From: CAVALG01 sp963589585
Lineage (GTDB): Bacteria > Bacillota > Clostridia > Oscillospirales > Acutalibacteraceae
DNA: 12,527 bases
Reading direction: 5' to 3'
Assembly (NCBI GenBank): GCA_963589585.1
Contig: CAVALG010000074.1
Location: 1 to 12,527, forward strand
Shown here piece after piece: positions 1-5,039 of this stretch. How positions within the stretch are numbered: the first letter of the stretch is position 1; each line of letters begins with the position of its first letter. The notes under the pieces were generated by a model that had not been told where the DNA came from, did no database searches, and saw only the letters and a program-made list of their open reading frames with translations. Both the position numbers and the translations under genes were made by a program.

Positions 1-275
1 GAATTGTCAGAGATTGCAACGATCAAATTCTCGCAACAACAGTTGATCCCGAGAACCGTCTTTTACTTCCGAATTTCAGCTGCCATAATCTGCGGCGCAC
101 TTTTGCTACAAGGCTTTATGAATCCCAAAAAATCAGTTTGAAAGCAATCCAAGAAATACTCGGCCACGCGGATATTAGCACAACTTTGGATATTTATACA
201 AAGCTGACCGACAAAAAGCGGAAGGAAGCGTTTGAGTTGTTATGTAATGTCAATTTGTATAACGAAAATACTTAA
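1..275 (+). CDS. Tyrosine recombinase/integrase, C-terminal fragment (5' end outside window)
   Basis: The frame is open from the left edge to a TAA at 273-275. It encodes the catalytic C-terminal part of a phage/ICE-type tyrosine recombinase, which cuts and rejoins DNA at attachment sites. Visible family motifs are HNLRRTFATRLYE (the His-x-x-Arg box, around 81-120), LGHADISTT (second catalytic His, around 160-183) and the nucleophile tyrosine in DIYTKL (around 190-207). The tail after the Tyr helix, about 24 residues, has normal length, so this end of the protein looks intact. The catalytic box has Arg where many relatives have His (LRH to LRR). The fragment is about 91 residues; the core-binding domain and first catalytic Arg lie outside the window. 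Integrases usually sit at one end of their element, so a boundary may lie between here and the hxlR gene. Confidence 0.9.
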   Translation, partial: IVRDCNDQILATTVDPENRLLLPNFSCHNLRRTFATRLYESQKISLKAIQEILGHADISTTLDIYTKLTDKKRKEAFELLCNVNLYNENT

Positions 276-502
276 TAATTTGTGTGATTCCGTATTTCAC
301 GGTTGATTTTATTTTATAAATGGATTTTTCCTTTCACATATTGACCATAAGAAAAACGCCGTCATTTCGGACGGCGTTTTTGAATGTAGTTGCTTGGTTG
401 TAGGGAACTTTTTGCTTAGAAAAGCGTTCATTTGTTTCCCCACAAATCAGAATATCTTGATACATTGCTTTTTCATATAAATCAATAATTTTGCCGTTGT
501 CT
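276..502. other. Intergenic stretch between integrase and HxlR gene
   Basis: AT-rich sequence of 227 nt with no convincing gene. It contains the bidirectional terminator at 352-381. If the integrase belongs to an integrated element, an attachment site could lie here, but I see no second copy of any part of it in the window. Confidence 0.5.
352..381. terminator. Bidirectional intrinsic terminator
   Basis: A perfect 12-bp stem pairs 352-363 with 370-381 around a 6-nt loop (atttcg). The stem is GC-rich at the apex (cgccgtc/gacggcg) and ends in A5 on one side and T5 on the other. It can therefore terminate the rightward integrase and the leftward hxlR gene, which converge here. Confidence 0.92.
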
Positions 503-835
503 TTAATTGCTCAGTTGTTTTTTATAGTCCTCGCCCCAAGACCACATAGAGTCCAGAATAGGCTTGAGGCTTCTGCCGAGTTCGGTCAATGAGTATTCCA
601 CCCTCGGGGGTACTTCCGCGTAGGCCTCCCGATGAACAAGTCCGTTTTCCTCCATATCACGCAGCTGTGCCGTCAAAACCTTTTGCGATACCGAACCGAT
701 AGACTTTTTCAGTTCTCCGAATCGTTTTGTTCCGGGCATAAGATCGCGCAGTATCAGCACCTTCCATTTATCGCCGATTAAAGTCAGTGTGGTTTCTACC
801 GGGCAAGCCGGCAGTTCTTTTATTTTAGCGGTCAT
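503..835 (-). CDS. HxlR-family winged-helix transcriptional regulator
   Basis: A 110-residue protein, a normal length for the HxlR family (MarR-like winged helix; members such as YodB, CatR and HypR sense electrophiles or oxidants). Family landmarks are CPVETTLTLIGDKWKVLILRDL at the start (conserved Cys followed by the IGDKW..LILR helix), FGELKKSIGSVSQKVLTAQL (recognition region) and PPRVEYSLTELGRSL (wing). Cys11 in this N-terminal CPVE motif is the position used for thiol-based sensing in some relatives. The ATG at 835 is preceded by GGAGG (rc of 844-848) at good spacing. It is divergent from the NAD(P)-binding/PNPOx/macrodomain/SirTM operon. Two related 24-nt sites, one in its own 5' region and one at the divergent promoter, suggest autoregulation plus control of that operon. 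That role is inferred from layout. Confidence 0.93.
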   Translation of the reverse strand: MTAKIKELPACPVETTLTLIGDKWKVLILRDLMPGTKRFGELKKSIGSVSQKVLTAQLRDMEENGLVHREAYAEVPPRVEYSLTELGRSLKPILDSMWSWGEDYKKQLSN

Positions 836-849
836 ATATTAAGCCTCCA

Positions 850-873
850 CAATAGTATCTTTTAGTTCCTTAC
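850..873 (-). promoter_or_regulatory. Candidate HxlR operator, copy 1
   Basis: This 24-nt site shares 16 of 24 positions with the site at 1006-1029, including an exact 11-nt block (caatagtatct on the + strand), in the same orientation. It lies just downstream of the predicted hxlR transcription start, where a repressor would block its own gene. It contains TACT/AACT-type half sites similar in flavour to those bound by YodB-like HxlR proteins. Confidence 0.45.
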
Positions 874-879
874 ATCCAG

Positions 880-909
880 ATTATATCATACAGGCATATC
901 TTTCGTCAA
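880..909 (-). promoter_or_regulatory. Promoter of hxlR-type gene
   Basis: Read leftward, TTGACG (904-909) and TATAAT (880-885) are separated by 18 nt. Predicted transcription starts near 873, next to the candidate operator at 850-873. Confidence 0.75.
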
Positions 910-1005
910 GCATGGCAGAAATGCAAAAAATTCTTAAATTTTTTGCTTGCCACAAATCTGCTGAAAACCCGTTGTTTACATAATTGTTTCCTTTCGGTAA
1001 CCGTC

Positions 1006-1044
1006 CAATAGTATCTCAGTGGTAACTACGGCACAATATTGTGC
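1006..1044. promoter_or_regulatory. Candidate HxlR operator, copy 2, plus palindrome
   Basis: 1006-1029 is the second copy of the 24-nt site seen at 850-873. It is followed directly by a perfect 14-bp palindrome, gcacaatattgtgc (1031-1044). Both lie immediately upstream of the -35 element at 1049-1054. This is the natural position for a regulator of the rightward operon. Confidence 0.45.
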
Positions 1045-1048
1045 GTAC

Positions 1049-1077
1049 TTTACAAACATAAAAGCGCCTCGTATAAT
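1049..1077 (+). promoter_or_regulatory. Promoter of the NAD(P)-binding/PNPOx/macro/SirTM operon
   Basis: TTTACA (1049-1054) and a consensus TATAAT (1072-1077) are separated by 17 nt. Predicted start is near 1084, giving an mRNA leader of about 340 nt before the first ATG at 1422. That leader begins almost exactly where the large inverted-repeat region begins. Confidence 0.65.
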
Positions 1078-1083
1078 AAGAGC

Positions 1084-1375
1084 AGAAGCTGGGCAGGCGA
1101 GAGAAGGGACACCGTACGGTTTCGCACGCCGCATTTATTCAGGCAGCTTTGCGCTTATTACCCGTAGGCGCCAGCCTTACGGGCAATCTCACGCTTCGCT
1201 GCCTAAAAAAATTCGACGGCAGAAACTCTTCAACCTTAAACCTAAAAAATTTTGCGTTTTTGAAATCGAAGAGCATTAGTATACTAACGTATTTCAAGTG
1301 ATGATACAATAAAAATCGGGATTTTTCTAGATTTAAGGCGTGTGGTGTTCTTTCTCTCGCCAGCCTAAACAGAAC
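1084..1375 (+). repeat. Large imperfect inverted-repeat region: structured 5' leader RNA or MITE-like insertion
   Basis: This fills most of the gene-free stretch 836-1421. The ends are complementary: 1096-1113 pairs with 1344-1361 at 16 of 18 positions (ggcgagagaa/ttctctcgcc is exact), with weaker pairing continuing inward (around 1125-1137 with 1331-1341). Internal elements are AGGCAGC 1141-1147 with GCTGCCT 1198-1204; cccgta 1161-1166 with tacggg 1178-1183; and ttgaaat 1260-1266 with atttcaa 1291-1297 enclosing the 12-bp palindrome ttagtatactaa (1276-1287). A weak hairpin, aaaaatc/gattttt, lies at 1311-1326. Frames crossing the region do not resemble proteins. It could fold as a roughly 270-nt RNA in the operon leader, or be a small non-autonomous insertion between promoter and gene. 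I cannot decide between these. Confidence 0.5.
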
Positions 1376-1421
1376 GGCCGCTGTGATGCTTAATAAAACA
1401 AAAACATCGGAGGAATTTATT

Positions 1422-2051
1422 ATGAAAATCGCAGTTGTATGTGCAAACGGAAAAGCGGGGCAGCTTATTACCAAGGAGGCAGTCGGCAGAGGTTTTGATG
1501 TGACCGCAGTAGTTCGCGGTGAAAATAAGTCTGTTGCTGAAAACGCAGTCATTAAGGATCTTTTTGATCTTACAAAAGAAGATCTTTCGGAATTTGATAC
1601 GATTGTTGACGCTTGCGGCGGATGGACCGAGGATACCATACCGGTCATTCCGAAGGCAGGAGAATATCTTTGCAACCTGCTCTCGGGTACAAACAAGAGA
1701 CTTGTTATAGTCGGCGGTGCAGGAAGCCTTTTTGTAAATCCGGAGCATACCGCTACCGTTGCGGACGGCCCAGATTTTCCCGACGCATTCAAACCGCTTG
1801 CCGCAGCGCATCAGAATTTGTCGGATGCTTTAAGGCAGCGTAAAGATGTGAAATGGACCTACATCAGCCCTGCCGGAGATTTCAGAGCCGACGGCGAACG
1901 CACCGGAGAATACACCCTCGGCGGCGAAGAGCTTGTGCTTAATTCCAAGGGTGAAAGCGTTATCAGCTATGCCGATTATGCTATTGCTTTTGTGGACGAA
2001 ATCGAAAAGGGAAACCATATTTACGAGCGCATAAGCGTTGTGAGTAAGTAA
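1422..2051 (+). CDS. NAD(P)-binding oxidoreductase, NmrA/SDR_a5-like
   Basis: A 209-residue Rossmann-fold protein of the atypical short-chain dehydrogenase (NAD(P)H-binding, NmrA-like) family. The N-terminus MKIAVVCANGKAGQLI is the beta1-glycine-loop-alphaA dinucleotide site (NGKAG; the first usual glycine is replaced by Cys/Ala). VDACGGW and VIVGGAGSL are the second and fourth strands. KWTYISPAGDF is the typical late core motif (W-T-x-[IV]-x-P). Such proteins reduce quinones or sense the NADPH/NADP ratio; the substrate cannot be told here. I chose ATG 1422 over 1383 because GGAGG (1409-1413) lies 8 nt upstream and the glycine motif then sits at the true N-terminus. It is the first gene of the operon, divergent from HxlR; such pairs are commonly thiol- or electrophile-induced. 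Confidence 0.85.
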   Translation: MKIAVVCANGKAGQLITKEAVGRGFDVTAVVRGENKSVAENAVIKDLFDLTKEDLSEFDTIVDACGGWTEDTIPVIPKAGEYLCNLLSGTNKRLVIVGGAGSLFVNPEHTATVADGPDFPDAFKPLAAAHQNLSDALRQRKDVKWTYISPAGDFRADGERTGEYTLGGEELVLNSKGESVISYADYAIAFVDEIEKGNHIYERISVVSK

Positions 2052-2059
2052 TTCTATTT

Positions 2060-2105
2060 CGGCTGAAACCTCATAGGCTTTCTGCCTGTGGGGCTTGCCG
2101 TTTTT
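2060..2105 (+). terminator. Hairpin with U-tract inside operon (attenuator-like)
   Basis: A 10-bp stem including two G:U pairs (2069-2078 with 2084-2093, 5-nt loop) is enclosed by cggc/gccg (2060-2063, 2097-2100). It is followed at once by T5 (2101-2105). It starts 9 nt after the oxidoreductase stop codon and ends just before the GGAGGA of the next gene. It could partly terminate transcription, lowering output of the downstream three genes. Confidence 0.55.
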
Positions 2106-2116
2106 CGGAGGAAGCA

Positions 2117-2731
2117 ATGAACTGCTTAGCTTTTTTAGAAAAAGAGATCCATTCCGTTATTATGGCAACGGTAGACGATTATGGGTTTCCCGTTACCTGT
2201 GCTGTGGATATTATGGACAGCGATGATAAAGGCTTGTATTTTCTCACCGCCAAAGGCAAGGGCTTTCACCATAGGCTTGTAAAGCAAGGATATGTTGCGC
2301 TGACCGGAATGAAAGGTAGTGATACCATGTCCTGTATTGCCGTGTCCGTTCGGGGCAAGGTCGAGGAAATCGGAAACGAACGGCTTAGTCGACTGCTTAA
2401 TAAAAACCCGTATATGCTTGAAATTTATCCGACCGAACGGTCCCGTGAGGCGCTGACGGTTTTCCGCTTTTACGAGGGTGAGGGAGAATGGTTTGACCTT
2501 TCTAAAAAGCCGATTGAGCGTTTTTCCTTTGCGGTCGGAAAGAAAAAATCAACCGTTCACGGCTATATAATCACAGGGCGCTGCATAGGCTGCGGAAAAT
2601 GCAGTACTGTATGTCCGCAAAACTGTATTGATTTCGAAAATACGCCTGCAGTGATTGAACAGGAGCATTGTCTGCATTGCGGCAACTGCTTTTCCGTTTG
2701 CCCGCAGAAAGCAATCGTGAAAGAGGGATAG
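2117..2731 (+). CDS. PNPOx-like flavin-binding domain fused to 2x[4Fe-4S] ferredoxin
   Basis: A 204-residue protein. Residues about 1-140 form a split-barrel of the pyridoxamine-5'-phosphate-oxidase-like family (IHSVIMATVDDYGFPVT, GLYFLTAKGKGFHHRL, VALTGM, VSVRGKVEEIG), which usually binds FMN or a related flavin. The C-terminus carries two ferredoxin motifs, CxxCxxCxxxCP at Cys156/159/162/166 and CxxCxxCxxxCP at Cys185/188/191/195. Each motif is complete for one [4Fe-4S] cluster. The protein could therefore pass electrons between clusters and a flavin; it is cytoplasmic, with no signal or membrane segment. GGAGGA at 2107-2112 lies 4-5 nt before ATG 2117. The gene stops 1 nt before the macrodomain start, so the two are very probably co-translated. 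The physiological substrate is unknown. Confidence 0.88.
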   Translation: MNCLAFLEKEIHSVIMATVDDYGFPVTCAVDIMDSDDKGLYFLTAKGKGFHHRLVKQGYVALTGMKGSDTMSCIAVSVRGKVEEIGNERLSRLLNKNPYMLEIYPTERSREALTVFRFYEGEGEWFDLSKKPIERFSFAVGKKKSTVHGYIITGRCIGCGKCSTVCPQNCIDFENTPAVIEQEHCLHCGNCFSVCPQKAIVKEG

Positions 2732-2732
2732 T

Positions 2733-3506
2733 ATGACACAGAGCGAAAGAAGATTATATCTAATAACGGAACTGAAAAAAGAAAATCGGCAGTATGCGGA
2801 ACTGCCTGTTCCGACAGATACGGCACAGCAAAAGCTGCTGCTTCGTGCACTTTTCAATGTGCGGATTCCGAAATCGGCAAGTGATGAATTCTTAAAAATA
2901 CAGGACGAATATTTAAGAGAAGAAACACGAATGAAATGTGTTACTGATATATCCTCTCTTACTCCCATACAACCCGATATCTACCTATGGCAGGGTGATA
3001 TAACCACGCTGAAATGCGATGGCATCGTCAATGCCGCAAACAGTCAAATGCTCGGCTGCTTCTGCCCGAATCACGGATGTATTGATAACGCCATTCACAC
3101 CTATGCAGGCGTACAGCTCCGCTTTGACTGTGCAGAGCTGATGAAAAAGCAAGGACATGAAGAACCGACGGGGCAAGCGAACATAACACCGGCATACAAT
3201 CTGCCGTGCAGGTTTGTCATTCACACGGTAGGTCCTATCGTGTACGGCAGACTGACAGATAAGGACTGCAAATTGTTGCGAAGTTGCTATCGTTCCTGCT
3301 TGAAAATTGCCGACGAGAACGGTTTGAAGAGTATTGCTTTTTGCTGTATCTCTACCGGTGAATTTCATTTTCCGAATTACAGGGCGGCGGGAATTGCAAT
3401 AGACACCGTGAAAAAATATAAAGCTGAAACACAAAGCGAAATCAAGGTGATATTTAATGTTTTCAAGGATACTGACTGCAAAATCTACCGAGAGCTTCTC
3501 GGATAA
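2733..3506 (+). CDS. Zinc-type macrodomain protein (ADP-ribosyl hydrolase, SirTM partner)
   Basis: A 257-residue protein with a helical N-terminal extension (1-80) and a macrodomain (about 82-257). Ligand-loop motifs are GDITTLKCDGIVNAANS (88-104) and ISTGEFHFP (206-214). The insert GCFCPNHGCIDNAIH (108-122) is diagnostic of the Zn-containing macrodomains linked to SirTM in Staphylococcus and Streptococcus; Cys109, His114 and Cys116 are the expected zinc ligands, and Cys111 is an extra cysteine. Characterised members remove ADP-ribose that SirTM has attached to a lipoylated carrier. The ATG at 2733 follows the previous stop by one base, with AGAGGG upstream. The sirtuin gene overlaps its last 50 nt, confirming the functional pair. 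Activity is inferred from family, not shown here. Confidence 0.93.
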   Translation: MTQSERRLYLITELKKENRQYAELPVPTDTAQQKLLLRALFNVRIPKSASDEFLKIQDEYLREETRMKCVTDISSLTPIQPDIYLWQGDITTLKCDGIVNAANSQMLGCFCPNHGCIDNAIHTYAGVQLRFDCAELMKKQGHEEPTGQANITPAYNLPCRFVIHTVGPIVYGRLTDKDCKLLRSCYRSCLKIADENGLKSIAFCCISTGEFHFPNYRAAGIAIDTVKKYKAETQSEIKVIFNVFKDTDCKIYRELLG

Positions 3507-4326
3507 TGTAAAGCGGCTTAAAAACGCTCTTGATTCTGCCGACGCGGTTGTCATCGGTGCGGGAGCAGGGCTTTCGGCTGCGGCAGGCTTTGATTACGGA
3601 GGCAAGCGCTTTCGAAAATACTTTTCCGATTTTGAGGAAAAATACGGCATTCACGATATGTATTCCGGCGGCTTTTATCCGTATGAAAGCCCGGAAGAAT
3701 ACTGGGCATGGTGGTCACGGCACATCTTAATAAACCGTTACGATTGCCCCGTCGGCAAAGTGTATAACAACCTGCTTTCGCTTATAAACGACAAAGATTA
3801 TTTTGTGCTGACTACCAATGTTGATCACCAATTTCAGCGTGCAGGATTTGATAAAAATCGCTTGTTCTACACACAGGGTGATTACGGCTTGTTTCAGTGC
3901 AGTACACCCTGCTGCATAGAAACCTTTGATAACGAAACGACCGTCCGTGAAATGGTAAAACGGCAAAAGGATATGAAAATCCCGACCGACCTTTTGCCTA
4001 TTTGTCCGCACTGCGGCGCGCCGCTTACCGTAAATCTGCGCTGCGATGATAAATTCGTTGAAGACGAAGGATGGCACAAGGCGGCGGAGCGATATGAAAA
4101 TTTTCTCTGCACAGGGAACGGTCAAAAAATCCTGTTTTTGGAACTCGGAGTCGGTTTTAACACTCCTGTTATTGTAAAATATCCGTTTTGGCAGATGACG
4201 GCGAAAAATCCCAAAGCCGTTTATGTCTGCCTAAACAAAGGTCAGGCATTTTGCCCTCGTGAAATAGAACGGCAATCAATTTGCATTGATGCGGATATTG
4301 CGGGAGTATTGGAAAAACTGAAATAA
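3457..4326 (+). CDS. Class M sirtuin (SirTM), protein ADP-ribosyltransferase
   Basis: A 289-residue sirtuin-fold, NAD-dependent enzyme. The NAD loop is VVIGAGAGLSAAAGFDY (31-47), TTNVDHQF (119-126) replaces the usual TQNID, and the zinc module is formed by Cys148, Cys152 or 153, Cys183 and Cys186 (CPHCGAP). The catalytic His of deacetylase sirtuins is Gln140 (YTQGDYGLFQC), as in the SirTM class, which transfers ADP-ribose rather than deacetylating. GVGFNTPVIVKYPFW (231-245) is also class-typical. The start at 3457 is supported by AAGGTGA (3444-3450) and by the length of the N-terminal helix; it overlaps the macrodomain gene by 50 nt in another frame. In known systems the target is a lipoylated GcvH-like protein, which is absent from this window, so its target here is open. 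Confidence 0.94.
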   Translation: MFSRILTAKSTESFSDNVKRLKNALDSADAVVIGAGAGLSAAAGFDYGGKRFRKYFSDFEEKYGIHDMYSGGFYPYESPEEYWAWWSRHILINRYDCPVGKVYNNLLSLINDKDYFVLTTNVDHQFQRAGFDKNRLFYTQGDYGLFQCSTPCCIETFDNETTVREMVKRQKDMKIPTDLLPICPHCGAPLTVNLRCDDKFVEDEGWHKAAERYENFLCTGNGQKILFLELGVGFNTPVIVKYPFWQMTAKNPKAVYVCLNKGQAFCPREIERQSICIDADIAGVLEKLK

Positions 4327-4601
4327 GGGAAACGTGTACATAATTGTATGTGAGTGCTTTGAAATATCTTTATTGTAAATCCGCACAGGTAGGATAAAAT
4401 GTAGCAAGGATATCCACTTGATTTCTCAGGCTTTTTTGGTGTATAACGGCAACTGTGTTGAACTGAGAGATGTGCTTCTCTGTCGGGTGATCGGATATAT
4501 CAGGCTTACACCTTACACCAACATACGCACCCCGGAATTCTTGATAATTCTCGATATGGCTTGAACAGTACAAAGATTTGAATCAGATATAACCCGCAAC
4601 A
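4327..4601. other. Intergenic stretch after SirTM with 28-bp repeat copy
   Basis: About 275 nt without a convincing gene; the longest frames are short and unlike proteins. It holds a 28-bp sequence (4494-4521) that recurs near 12.4 kb. Around it a short vestigial frame (SGLHLTP) matches the frame of the distant copy (SSLHLTP), so this may be debris of a related sequence. Confidence 0.5.
4494..4521 (+). repeat. Direct repeat copy A (partner at 12416-12443)
   Basis: This matches 12416-12443 at 26 of 28 positions in the same orientation, with an exact 18-nt block starting gcttacaccttac. The two copies flank the whole leftward transporter cassette. Confidence 0.7.
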
Positions 4602-4651
4602 AAAAAGCAGGGTCCGTACCGATCATTTGACCAATACGGACCCTGCTTTTT
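4602..4651. terminator. Bidirectional terminator shared by the two converging operons
   Basis: A perfect 17-bp stem (4602-4618 with 4635-4651) is closed by a 16-nt loop. It ends in A/T runs on both sides, with agcagggtccgta as GC core. Its right arm overlaps the stop codon of the leftward DtxR gene, and it lies downstream of SirTM. Confidence 0.93.
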
Positions 4652-5039
4652 ATTTGTCTTTTTGCTTGTGGTTGCTGTCAGCAGCTTTCTTTAATTTGCT
4701 GAAGCTGTCGTCGGATAAACTATGTTCAAGGAGGCAGGCTTCTTTTTCGGCTGTTTCTTCGTCCACGCCGACATCGATAAGCCTCTGTCTGAAATAACAG
4801 TGCCGTTCATAAATCTTCTCGGCAACTGCGCGGCCGGTATCTGTCAGATACAGCAGATTATCTTTTGAGGAGATAAATCCGCCCCCTTTCAAGAGCGATA
4901 CGGCACGGCTGACGCTTGGCTTGGATACACCAAGCCATTCGGCAATATCGATCGACCGAACTGTGCCTTTTTTTCGTTCAATGATCAATATTGCTTCAAG
5001 GTAGTCTTCTCCGGAAGCGTGCAGTTTCATACCTTCCAT
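4650..5039 (-). CDS. DtxR-family metal-dependent transcriptional repressor
   Basis: A 129-residue protein with a winged helix (about 7-70: SGEDYLEAILII, RSIDIAEWLGVSKPSVSRAVSLL, LYLTDTGRAVA) and a dimerisation/metal domain (about 71-129). It lacks the SH3-like third domain of DtxR/IdeR, so it is MntR-sized. Metal-site positions are Asp12, Glu15, His80, Cys102, Glu105 and His106. Asp12 resembles MntR, whereas Cys102-x-x-Glu-His is the DtxR/IdeR iron-type ancillary site. ATG 5039 has AGG 7 nt upstream. An in-frame ATG at 5030 overlaps the preceding stop as ATGA and is the alternative. It is the last gene of the transporter operon, so it probably represses that operon when iron or manganese is plentiful. 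Confidence 0.9.
   Translation of the reverse strand: MEGMKLHASGEDYLEAILIIERKKGTVRSIDIAEWLGVSKPSVSRAVSLLKGGGFISSKDNLLYLTDTGRAVAEKIYERHCYFRQRLIDVGVDEETAEKEACLLEHSLSDDSFSKLKKAADSNHKQKDK

Noticed and set aside
1019..1279. Rightward 86-codon frame upstream of the oxidoreductase
   Set aside because: It starts before the predicted promoter -10 element and runs through inverted repeats; translation resembles no protein.
1084..1375. Retron non-coding RNA, because of complementary ends around hairpins
   Set aside because: No reverse transcriptase gene or fragment follows or precedes it in the window.
1139..1792. Leftward frame of 217 codons across the oxidoreductase 5' end
   Set aside because: It overlaps a well-supported gene on the other strand and the structured leader; the translation is low-quality and lacks a ribosome site.
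2549..2968. Leftward frames opposite the ferredoxin/macrodomain junction
   Set aside because: Cys/Ser/Phe-rich shadow of two well-supported genes.
4370..4573. Leftward 67-codon frame in the intergenic region
   Set aside because: No ribosome site, no recognisable family, and it covers the 28-bp repeat; more likely chance.
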